Shown here in pieces: positions 27,995-37,869 of a DNA stretch of 64,000 bases. Origin of the DNA: Malaya genurostris (lineage: Eukaryota; Arthropoda; Insecta; Diptera; Culicidae); contig NC_080570.1 in the NCBI RefSeq assembly GCF_030247185.1, positions 153,153,641 through 153,217,640 on the forward strand, read 5' to 3'. How positions within the stretch are numbered: position 1 is the stretch's first letter; every line of letters starts with the position of its first letter. A model generated the notes under the pieces. The model was not told the origin of the DNA, ran no database searches, and was given only the letters and a program-made list of their open reading frames with translations. A program made the position numbers and the translations under genes.

Positions 27995-28414
27995 CTCGAT
28001 TAATCGATTGCTATTAATCGATTTACCCGATTAGAGCCACTGTCGATAATCGATTACAAATACTCGATTAGTTTAATCTTTTAATCGATTAAATTGATTA
28101 ATCGATTAAAAAAATACATCACTAATTGTCAATACCGTCAATCCAATTGACTTGGTAACTTGAGTCCGCATTTTTCGAAATAATTAAGCGTTTGAAGCTT
28201 CAAATATTGCAACTGAACATTGAAACATTGAGAGAAGAGTCCATTGTACATATTTGACAGTTTCCTCTCTGGAGAAAAAGTATTGTCGGATTGATGAGCA
28301 GTTTTGATTTTTTGACAATATTTTCGTCAATCCAATAAAGTTTCCATTACACGATCAAAAGTATTGTCAATACTCCTTGTATTGACAATAATATTGTCTC
28401 GTGTAAGGGCTGCT

Positions 28415-28959
28415 CATCGCTTGATCGGTGACAAATATCGGGCGATTTTTTTAGCACTGGGCAAAGCCCGATATCGACTCGATAAATTACAGTGGCGGCG
28501 AGCGAAATTCGATGCTTTGAGTGCATTGCGTTTTTGTGTTATTAAGACGCTTGTTTTTCGGAAACTTAATTGTTTGAGTCCAATAATAAGTTATAAACGA
28601 TTGACGGATCCAGACAAATCTTCGACACCCATATAAATGTGAGTTGCACACGATTATTTTTTAAATAGTGACAAAATAAAATTGGTTTGATATAGCATAT
28701 ATTGCTTTGCTAACAAATAAGATAATGATTTTTTTCAATCAATATTTTAATAGAGATAACAAATATTTTACTAATTCGTTCCTGTCAATTTTTCGGTAAA
28801 CAATTTCACAGAAAATTCAATTAGAAAAATTCAGTTTTAAATAAACAAACTATACATGAAGTTAATAATTGTGCTTAAAATTTACAAACTTTTTGGTTGA
28901 TATAAATAAACTCAAAACAATTAATTATTTCAATTAGCGCTTTTGTTTGATAAAATCAT
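28415..28959. other. No gene identified
   Basis: AT-rich flank right of the split MITE. A short open frame beginning at 28364 runs out of the MITE and shows no protein similarity that I recognise. Confidence 0.4.
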
Positions 28960-29250
28960 AAATTTCCATGTTTGTTTTTAAGAAAGTATTTTTGCATTTC
29001 TCTATAGAAAGGTAAAAGAAATATTGGAAAACCCCTTCGAACGAAACCTCGGAGACTCATAGTGTTATATACCATTCGACTCCGCTCGACGACATCGGAA
29101 AATGTCTGTGTGTGCCATTCAACGATTTTTTTCCGCTCAATTTTCTCGCAGATGGATGAACAGATTTCAACAAGCTTAGGCTCATTTAGGATATTGATGA
29201 AGTTTAAAGATCAGATGGCTGTGACTTCTGGTTCCGAAGATTTAACGGTA
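28960..29250 (+). repeat. Partial copy of dispersed repeat, target of a DD37E insertion
   Basis: Shares TATACCATTCGACTC-GCTCGACGA, ATGTCTGTGTGTG and CTGGTTCCGAAGATTTAACG with the 7981-9861 family. It stops exactly where the mariner at 29251 begins. Confidence 0.7.
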
Positions 29251-30453
29251 TAAAGACTGTCCGCTAACCACTTGCGCAGTTGTTTATTCGTTTTCATTAA
29301 TTTGTTTCGTGGACTTTCAGCAGAACAACGTAGACAACGTGTACAAATGGTGCACAGAACGCGGACTGTCACTGAGAAAGATATGAAAAATGGAAGGAGT
29401 AAGTTAAAAAGCCGTGCGGAATGCAATCAGGAAGTTCGGTGAGGATAACACCTTTGAGGATAAACCGAAAACGGGTCGAAAAAAAGGTCCTGCTAACCCT
29501 CAGTTGGATAAACGTATACTGAAGGCGTTCGAGCAAAAGAAGGAGGTTTCAGTTCGGGATGTGGCCAAAAAAGTGGGCACTTCGAAGTCAAATGTTCTTC
29601 GTGCTAAAGAACGTTTAAATCTTCGAACCTATAAGAAGCAGAAACAACCAAAACGTAGTCCGAAACAAGAACCATCGATCAGGCCGAGGGTTCGAAAGCT
29701 GTACAATACGATTCTTGCTAGAAATTTGAACTGCATAATCATGGACGACGAAACCTACGTGAAATCGATTACAAATCCTTGCCGGGACCACAATACTATA
29801 CGGTGCGAGAAGGGCAAGTGTTAAACCAGTCCGTGACATCGATTGAAGTCAAAAAATTTGGTAAGAAAGCTATGGTCTGGCAAGCAATTTGTAGCTGCGG
29901 TAAGATTCCGAAACCCTTCATCACCACTGCTTCAATGAACAGCGAAATATACATCAAGGAATGTTTACAAAAACGACTTCTACCCATGATTCGAAGCCAC
30001 AAGGATCCTGTTGTCTTCTGGCCAGATTTTGCTTCTTGCCACTACTCGAAATCAACGGTAGAATGGTATACTACCAAAAATGTCACTTTCGTCCCAAAAG
30101 ACATAAATCCACCAAATTGCCCACAACTTCGACCAATTGAGGAAATTTGGGCATTAACGAAGGCACATCTTAGAAAACATGTCTCGGCAGCCGAAACCAT
30201 GCAACAGTTCGAAAAAGATTGGAAAAAAATGTCAAAACTTGTCGCCAAGAAATCTGTACGGAAATTAATGAGGATCGTTCGCAAGAAGGTGCGCCAGCTA
30301 GTCTACAATGGCTAAGTAGCAAATGTTGAGAATGATATTCTGTTGTTGTAGTCTAATATTTATCAGTATATAGAATAAAATTTGAATATCTAACACTTGT
30401 GAATTATTTATAGCGAAATCAAAGTGCGTCCATACTTTCTGGGACAGTCTTTA
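29251..30453 (+). mobile_element. Tc1/mariner DD37E element with both ends
   Basis: The left end TAAAGACTGTCCGCTAACC and the reverse-complemented right end TAAAGACTGTCCCAGAAAG share the first 12 bases. Each is bounded by TA, the canonical target of this superfamily. At about 1.2 kb it has the full length of such elements. It carries a damaged DD37E transposase. The sequence just left of it is the dispersed repeat. Confidence 0.9.
29347..30315 (+). pseudogene. DD37E mariner transposase with at least two frameshifts
   Basis: The N-terminus begins at the ATG at 29347 (a TVTEKDMKN-like start). A frameshift near 29400 leads into the frame with the helix-turn-helix region (KRILKAFEQKKEVSVRDVAK, then KVGTSKSNVLRA). 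The first catalytic Asp is in IIMDDETYVK (~29745). A second frameshift near 29775 leads to the last 178 codons: MVWQAICSCGKI, then the second Asp in FWPDFASCHY, then the Glu in RPIEEIW. Exactly 37 residues separate the second Asp from that Glu, defining the DD37E type known from mosquitoes (ITmD37E). All catalytic residues are present, so inactivation is due to the frameshifts. Confidence 0.9.
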
Positions 30454-31262
30454 AATTATCCATTTCTTCCTTGCTACGAGAAGATCATCAATTTTCAATC
30501 AGTTTTATTACATATGAATGGTGTTATTGTAACAGTAGTCATCTAATTAGTGTGTTATTTTGGGTATTACTTGACTTTCAATCAGCGAATTGTGAACTCA
30601 CTAAAGAAAAGTTCACTGCTGATTTTTTGCAAACGCGATTCTCACTGAAACTGCTCTCACCTGTCTCAAAATCAGTAGTGAAAAGCTCACTAGCGAACAT
30701 TTCTCTCGATGATGTCTAAGAAGAACATTCGCACATTGAAACTAATAATTATAAGATTTTAATTTCAAACAATACTTTACAAAAACTACAAACTTTTGGA
30801 AACATTGAGACCCGCTACTTAAGTTAGGGAATAAAAGCTCGAGTTGTTCTTTGTGAATGTTCTCTAACGATTGGTAAGCGCCTATTGTTAATATCGAATA
30901 AAACATACGTTTCATAAGAATTCGTTTTAGCAAAAACCAGTGGTATCGAATCATTGACCAAACGTAGTTGATTTCCAACTACATTTATATCTTTCGATCT
31001 GAAGTGTCTCCCACAAAACCTTCGATTTGAAGCATTTTGTATTGTTTGGCCCGTAAATATTGGAATGGCGACTAATGGAATGAAATCTCAGTTTTATCAC
31101 TCTTTCACTGAAAATTCTAGCAAGAGGAAACAAAATGGGAAGCGTGTGATGCGCAACCGATATTACATTGCATCTGAAAATTAATACCATCAAACCACAC
31201 TGGTGTCCAAAGTTAATTTAGTCAAACCCAATATATGTTTAACTCGTCTTGTATTCTCTATA
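30454..31262. other. No gene identified
   Basis: AT-rich interval between the DD37E element and the fold-back repeat. No element ends or exons seen. Confidence 0.4.
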
Positions 31263-31274
31263 ACTAGTTATTTG

Positions 31275-31837
31275 TTTTTTTTTCCTTTTAGCGATATTCT
31301 CCTAACCAGAGATCTTTTTTTTTGTGGAAACAGGCAATGAACATTATAGAATGATAGTACTCAAGGGAGAGCAAGGATGTGAAAATATAGAACGGAAAAG
31401 TGAGACGTGACAGAGGGTCATTTAAGCAAGCAGAAATCTTCTAGTAACTTAACTTTTTTACCTTCTACCAGAGGAGTTGGGCTTAGGCATCTGAACAATG
31501 CGAATCACCCAAGTCTCTGGTATGTCGGAAAGTAGTGATAAAGGTCTTTTACCATTTACTATCCGAACCGTAAAAGACCTTTATCACTACTTTCCTCTGG
31601 TAGAAGGGAAAAAAGTTAAGTTACTAGAAGATTTCTGCTTGCTTAAATGACCCTCTGTCACGTCTCACTTTTCCGTTCTATATTTTCACATCCTTGCTCT
31701 CCCTTGAGTACTATCATTCTATAATTTTCATTGCCTGTTTCTACAAAAAAAAAAGAAAATGATCTCTGGTTAGGAGAATATCGCAAAAAGAAAAAAGAAA
31801 TATTGACTACTAAACTTAGTCGTTAAAAAAGAAAAAG
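31275..31837. mobile_element. Long fold-back element with an internal second hairpin
   Basis: Arms 31291-31475 and 31593-31784 are inverted, nearly identical copies of about 185-190 bp (outer ends GCGATATTCTCCTAACCAGA and its complement). Between them a separate perfect 25-bp inverted pair (GGAAAGTAGTGATAAAGG...) lies at 31527-31551 and 31571-31595. A 12-bp direct repeat, ACTAGTTATTTG, flanks the whole at 31263-31274 and 31838-31849, a candidate target duplication. No coding capacity. RNA from either strand would fold into one long hairpin. Confidence 0.85.
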
Positions 31838-31849
31838 ACTAGTTATTTG

Positions 31850-32578
31850 AATTTTTGAATAAGGAAAAAAATGTATGGTTTATTATAGTTTGATTATATT
31901 CCGTCGAAATCGTTTCCTTATATAGGTGCAATCGCCTGAAGAATGAAAAATAAAAATGCTTTGATTCAATGCAAACCAGTCCGAACGGTGTAACAAAAAG
32001 CAAGCACGTGGTTTTTAGTTTTACTTGGCTTGCTAAAGAAAACTTAATTTCTTTAACACGAACGAGTCGTGTTTGCCCCACCTGTTTCTATCACATTGGC
32101 TTGGAATAGCAAGTCACGCTTTTAACAACCTTTTTGACGACGCTGCGTAAAGCAGTCCTTCGGATTTCTCAGAAAGAAAGCCTACTTCGACTCAATTTTT
32201 TTGTTAGAAACAAATCCAATATAATAAACAAATAATCAATTTTAAAAGTAGAACGACTGCAATTTCCCGTACCAACCGGAGGAACAGAGTGGCAAACATT
32301 ACAAATTCACTTTCCATTTCCATGCTAAACAATTTTGACAATATTCTAGTATGGCCCAAACTTAAAAACAAAACAACGCGGGAATCAACAGGTGATTGAC
32401 AAGTCTATGTAAAGGTACGCGAAACAAAAATAACGGAACGTGTTGTCGCGCATAACGATAAACAGACCATCGCATAACCATGGGTACCCGAAGGAATTGT
32501 CGTTGGATCGATACGAGACCATGCCATAGTGTTCTAATCTTCCTCACTTTCGGTATGGTCAAACTCTAGCATCCTAAA
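31850..32578. other. Upstream region of ODAD3
   Basis: Intergenic sequence ending at the ODAD3 start codon. The last ~250 bp (from about 32270) are less AT-rich and probably contain its promoter and 5' UTR. No specific element can be asserted. Confidence 0.35.
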
Positions 32579-34602
32579 ATGTCGACTCCAAAACCAATTT
32601 TCAATGCTGAGACGTTGGCTTTGACGAATAAGAAGATTGCCGAGTTGAAAAAGAAGGTCACATTGGCTGGTAAGTCCCAACTAGTACAACAAACTAGAGC
32701 GTTACGAATGGATACGTATTTTTTTCAGAGGGTCAAAAGAAGGCTTACACCGAGGAATGGACGGATGCCAAAAAAGTCCAGAACGACCGAGTGGCCGACC
32801 TGAAGAAGGAGGTAAGAGATTTAACCAACAAACTATCGTACCTGCACAATCCGAACAGCGTCAAGGCACAGAAGAATGTACCGGAAATCAAGCGTCGACC
32901 GCAGCTTCCGCCCGGAGCGAAAACCGTTCACGAAGCCGTCCAAATTCTGGATTTGAAGATTATCGACGTCAACAAACAGGCCGACGCGATGGAAGCGAAA
33001 CACAAGAAACGCGAGCAGCACTACAAAAAGCTGATCGATCAGTACCACGCGTTGCTGGCGTACAAAAATGCCAAAACCGATGGATCGAATCCTCCCGAAA
33101 CGGTCGAGGAAGATGCCAACCGGAAGCTCATAACGCACCTGGAGAACGAAATTCATAGAACGTCGGTTCAGTGGATGGAGGCGGAACACATCCGAAAAAA
33201 GTACCGCGGAATTAAATCCTCCTTGATGAGAGATGCGGAAAAATTCGAAAGTTCTCTGCTGGATCTGGAAGTTGCCATTACGGAACAGCAGGCGGAGATC
33301 ACCAAACTGGAGGCGGTTCACAAAGAGGCAATGCAGATGAGGGACAGCACCAAGGCGATCCTTCAGCGACAGGAACAAACGACGGTTTACGCCAATAAAG
33401 CCAGAGAAAAACAGGCTCAGGACTTCCGACGTCAGGTCGAGGAACGAAAGCTGGAACTGGAACGGTTGGAGCGGAAGATTTTCTCCACCGGCAAAACGTT
33501 GATTCACCAGGAAAGTATTCTGTCCGCCACCGGAGATCATTCCGCTGGCAGGGCCGAAGGTGACGATTCCAGTGGTCACGACAAAGATTCCGCAACGGAT
33601 ATGGAACATAAGTTTAAAAAATTGATGCAGGCCATCGGTAGGTTTGAGTAAACAGATCGTCGAGGTCAATAAACTCCATTTTTTTTTGTTGTTCATGCAA
33701 TCTTTTCCAGGGGTCAGTGCCGCTAGCGAAGTTGTCGATCGTTTTCTGGCCCAGCGGGAAGCGTCAGCTCGTCTGACGTACCTTCGCACGATTACCGAGA
33801 ACGAAAAGAAACAATTGGAAGCCCAACGGGAACTAATGACGGCCCAGTTGGATGCGTTCAAGTTCGCCGATGTCAAGGACAGTGACGTGTAAGTATGACC
33901 GCGTAATTCGATCGTGGGATTTTTGTTGGGTCTAATTAAATCGTTTTCTGATTTCATAGCAATCAAGAAGAACTGGAAAAGATTCGAAACTCGATCGAAG
34001 AACAGAAGGTCCGCCGGGGAGGATGTGAAAAGGCTATTGACTACACTCGGAACGTGTTCAACACGATTAAGGACGCACTGGTGGAACTTCTGATAACGCT
34101 GCGGGAAATCGACGATAATTTGGGAACCGAATATATGCGATGGACTCCAACGAAACAGGCTGATTTGATGGACCTCTCGCCGGACAGTGTTTCGATTGAT
34201 GATTTGGGAAATATGTTGGAGGAAAAAATAAAACTCGGAATGATAGCCAGTGGGCAGCTAGCCAACGAAGAGGATAGCGGATTGTCCGAGGAGGAAAGTG
34301 AAGCCCCGAGACCACCGAGTGCACTGCAGGTGCCGGCTTCGAGTCCTTCGGTTGGAACCTCTTCGGTGCAGGATGATCGGGAAAAACCAGCCGCTTATCC
34401 ACCGGTCTACGTCAGTTTGATTGCCGGCCGGACAACGGCGCAAATTTCTTCGGCTTCACCGGGACCGGGAGCTACCGTCGTTCTCTCGGATGACGAAGCA
34501 GAAGTTCCATCCCGGAGCTATCTGAAGCGACAGGCAAACATGATCATCGAGGCGAAATCACGCCGGAAGGGTTTCCGAATGCCACCGCCGAAGCGGCGCT
34601 AA
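32579..34602 (+). CDS. ODAD3: Outer dynein arm docking complex subunit 3 (CCDC151) orthologue
   Basis: Coiled-coil protein that anchors outer dynein arms to axonemal doublet microtubules; in insects it is expected in sperm flagella and chordotonal cilia. Exons 32579-32669, 32729-33637, 33711-33888 and 33960-34602 join with consistent phases through GT-AG introns of 59-73 bp to give 606 aa. The protein is charged and almost entirely coiled coil up to about residue 470, with a Ser/Pro-rich tail. Recognisable family blocks are WMEAEHIRKKYRGIKSSLMR, KEAMQMRDSTKAILQRQE, the DRFLAQREASARL segment at the start of exon 3, and a basic end, RSYLKRQANMIIEAKSRRK, matching the RASLKIRSQKLIESHKK-type end of vertebrate CCDC151. 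The Drosophila counterpart is, from memory, CG14127. The start is the first ATG, which gives a 30-codon first exon. No damage seen. Confidence 0.88.
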
Positions 34603-34667
34603 GTGCTCGTGCGGGGTCGGTAATGTCAAGCGATACTTCTTGTATTAACTTGATTTCACCCTGTGAA

Positions 34668-34673
34668 AATAAA
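34668..34673 (+). terminator. Polyadenylation signal AATAAA for ODAD3
   Basis: A canonical AATAAA 65 bp after the ODAD3 stop codon, followed by T-rich sequence. Confidence 0.7.
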
Positions 34674-35149
34674 TTTTTGAATTTTGTATTCGGAATTCAG
34701 GATAAAATTGTGAATGGCATGCGAAAAATATAGACATCTTAAAAAACATACTTATTGTTTTTACCTTACACAAGTGTCCATGAAGCCGGTTTACGTTTCG
34801 GGTTCTGACGACAATTTTGATCCATTTCGTAAAGTAAACGTTTCTACACAGAAATGGGTATAAAAGTTTAAGTTAGTTACGCAGTTCGATCAGTATTAGG
34901 TGGGCGAAGAATGATGTACGCATGTTACGAATACGCTTGAACAAATCTTTTCCCTCATACGTTGTGTTTGGGCAAAACGAAAACCAACGGGTTATACCAT
35001 TTCAATTTTGTGAGCAAATTGAACCAACGCTTCAAATATCAACAAAAAAGAAGAGTGGGTAATGTCACAGACTTAACCTGATGACGTGAGTCTATCTTTG
35101 ATATATAACTGACCCCTCGAACTTCGTCTCGTCCAAACATTATTTGTTA
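34674..35149. other. No gene identified
   Basis: Intergenic sequence downstream of ODAD3, with nothing recognisable. Confidence 0.4.
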
Positions 35150-35217
35150 GAATTTAGGTATGTTCACCTGACCTGAATTCGGGACCTTGATTTGGGAGTT
35201 GGATCTAGACTCTGGAC

Positions 35218-35840
35218 CAGTGCAGTAAAACTTCATTCAATTCAATTGAAACTGAATGTGGAACACATTGCGATCTCTCTACTGCAGTAAACTTTACTCT
35301 CTGACACACACAATGTTTGCTGACGGCCCGAACGGGCAGCATTCAGTGCATCACTCGTTTCTCTTCAATCGAGGCTCAGTTTAACCACCGTCAGTTGATC
35401 TCTTGAAGTAACAAAATATCTCTTTCAATAGTGTGAGAGCGGCCTTCAAATGAGGTTCATGTAAACATTCTAATTGGTTCAAGAAAATAGATGAAAGACA
35501 AACCAGATAGTTGAAATATCAATCAAAGAATACACATAAATTAATTGTTTCCTCCTTCAGTTTTCATTTTGAATACTTTACTACATTTATAATTCTATTC
35601 GTTCGAACTTGCTCACTACCAACAGCAAAGACAATGAAGCAGCTAGACTACTTGGCATTTGAAACTGAGCAAGCAAAACTTCAAATGTACGATTATTCAA
35701 CTGACGATGAATTCTGGGAACCGCACAAGAAAATGGCAGCAAAAGTTGTATGAATTTGTATCGATATGCTGACGATCAGTGGCCATAAATTTCATTCTCA
35801 TCTGATATCATTCGATTGAAAATGAAATTTTACCGCACTG
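35218..35840. mobile_element. Non-autonomous hAT element, 623 bp
   Basis: The ends CAGTGCAGTAAAACTTCATT and (reverse complemented) CAGTGCGGTAAAATTTCATT match at 18 of 20 bases. An exact 8-bp target duplication, CTCTGGAC, flanks it at 35210-35217 and 35841-35848. CAGTG ends plus 8-bp duplications are diagnostic of hAT. It contains no transposase; an 80-codon frame at 35511-35753 has no recognisable domain. Its ends differ from the TAGTGATGT ends of the 17-28 kb hAT, so it must use another transposase. Confidence 0.9.
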
Positions 35841-36827
35841 CTCTGGACAGTGGTCTGAAATTCTGGATTCTGACCTTGGGTTCTGGAACTAAAATCTGAG
35901 TTCTCTGGTTTCATGGTGGATTCTGGCTCCGTATTCTGAACTTGAAACCTGGATTTGGATTCTTGACTCAGACCTGAATCCTGGACTCATACCTGAGTTC
36001 TGGACCTGGATTAGAGACGGAAACTTGATCTGGAATCTTAACCCGGATCTGGATTGTGGACCTTGGTCTGGATTTTGGATCTGTATCTGAATTCGGTAGC
36101 CTACCACAAATTCTGAACTTTGATCTGCAATTCTGGATTCTGATCTGGACCAAAATTCTGGATCTGAAATTTGGACGTGATAACTTATTCTGTACTCTGG
36201 ACCAGGATTCTGAACGTAAATTCTGAGCTTGGATTCTAGGTGTGTAGTCTTGACTGGGATTCTGAAGGTGGATTCTAGACCTGAATTCTAGATTGGAATC
36301 TGGATCTGGATTATGGCCTTGGATTATGTACCTGTAAGCTGAGGAACCAGATTCTTGAGCTGAGTTCAGAACCAGGACCAGAATTCTTCTCCTAGATTCT
36401 GGATTTGAACCAGAACTTTGCATATGGAATCTGAACCTGGATTCTGGGTATGATTTCCACGGCTGGTGTCTGGACCTAAGCTTTGAACTGAAACCTGAAT
36501 TCTGACACTAGTATTTAGACCTGCACCTGAATTATATTATTGAATTCTGAATTGTATTCTGCACCAGAAATCAGAATTTAGAACCTGGATTCCAGACCTG
36601 ACTTCTGGAATAGGATTCCGAACCTAACCTGAACTTGTGGATCTGAATTCTAAACCACGATACTGAGCTTAAATTTGAAATCTGAATCTGTGGTATGTAG
36701 CTGAGTTCTGAATATAGATTCATCAGCTAAATTCTAAACCCTGATTCGGGACTTGGACTTTCGACCTGAATTCTAATCTAGGAAGCTGAGCCCGAATTCT
36801 AGATGTGGACACTGAATCAGAATTATG

Positions 36828-37082
36828 GGCCCTTATTACTGTTCTCACTTCCACTTTCACATTCACTTCACTTGATTTTCCCTATTACCAGTATTCACGC
36901 ACAGTGAAGTAATCACTGTAGTGAAAAAAATCATTTTTCCAACACAATTTTGTTGATGTGATGTTCGTAATAATAACAAGCTCATTTAAGTAACTACTTT
37001 TTTTCAGTAGCGACTTCCGTAATAAGAACCTACATTCACTTCACTCGGTTTCCACCGTGTAGTGATACCGGTAATAAGGGCC
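36828..37082. mobile_element. MITE with GGCCCTTATTAC ends
   Basis: GGCCCTTATTAC at the left and GTAATAAGGGCC at the right form a perfect inverted repeat. Internal TTCACTTCAC / GTGAAGTAATCACTG motifs also pair in inverted fashion. A possible 3-bp duplication, ATG, flanks it. Length 255 bp, no coding. Another GTAATAAGGGCC end is at 10687-10698. Confidence 0.8.
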
Positions 37083-37209
37083 ATGGACTTGGATTATGTA
37101 CCTGACTTTTAAATATGTAATCTGATAGCATTGTCTATATGATTTAAAAAATTTCTTCGGACAAGATGGGCTCGATCAAAATATAAGGTTGTTCGACGGG
37201 TGTCTTCTG

Positions 37210-37787
37210 ATGGACGATGAAACCTATGTCAAGGCTGACTTCGGGCAAATCCCAGGTCAAAAATTTTACTTGGCAACCGCTCGGGAGGATGTTCCAGCCA
37301 AATTTAAATTTGTTTTTGCCGACAAATTTGCATGAAAATTTATGATTTGGCAGGGCATTTGCAGCTGTGGCAAAAAAAAACGAAAATTTTCGTTACAAAT
37401 AAGACAATGACATCGGAACTATACCAAAAAGAGTGTCTCCAAAAACGAATGTTGCCGTCCATTCGATCCCAAGACCATCCCATATTGTTTTGGCCAGATT
37501 TGGCAAGCTGTCATTACAGCAAAGTCGTTCGAGAATGGTATGAAGAGAAAGGGGTCCAGTTTGTTCCGAAAAACCTTAACCCACCCAACTGTCCCCAGTT
37601 CCGCCCTATTGAGAAATACTGGGTAATCATGAAGAGGAGACTCAAGGCAAAGGGAAAGGTTGTCAAAGATATCAATCAGATGACGACCTGGTGGAATAAG
37701 ATAGCTAAAACGATGGACGAAGAAGGTGTGAGCCGTGTTACAGGAAAAATTCGAGAATTCCTTCAAAACCGTGACGAATAATTTTAT
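37210..37787 (+). pseudogene. Second DD37E mariner transposase, 5'-truncated
   Basis: Starts within the catalytic domain at MDDETYVKADFGQIPGQKFY (first Asp), reaches a stop after VFADKFA, and continues with a further frameshift through IWQGICSCGK. The last 150 codons are open and carry the second Asp in FWPDLASCHY and the Glu in RPIEKYW, again 37 residues apart. It differs clearly from the 29.3-kb copy (for example KNLNPPNCPQF against KDINPPNCPQL), so it is a separate lineage. The N-terminal DNA-binding part and the left terminal repeat are missing. Confidence 0.85.
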
Positions 37788-37869
37788 CCGTATTTTTTCT
37801 CAAAAGTATGAAGAAAACGCTACCTTTGTATAAAAAAAGATCTAGAATTCAATAATAAATAACTGAAAT

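Larger units (their letters stand above)
35150..37140. repeat. Degenerate TTCTGGA/ACCTGAAT array with two inserted MITEs
   Basis: Apart from two inserted elements, this stretch is composed of variations on TTCTGGAACCTGGATTCTGA-like words 10-14 bp apart. The phase drifts, so there is no exact period. The vocabulary matches 1690-1945 and 58190-58500. Open frames through it (for example - 36423-35968, rich in Ser, Arg, Ile, Gln) are repeat artefacts. Confidence 0.7.

Noticed and set aside
28364..28636. 90-codon + strand frame
   Set aside because: It starts inside the MITE terminal repeat and has no similarity that I recognise.
32833..33966. 377-codon open frame on the minus strand
   Set aside because: It is antisense to the ODAD3 exons, runs through both introns, and has no recognisable domain.
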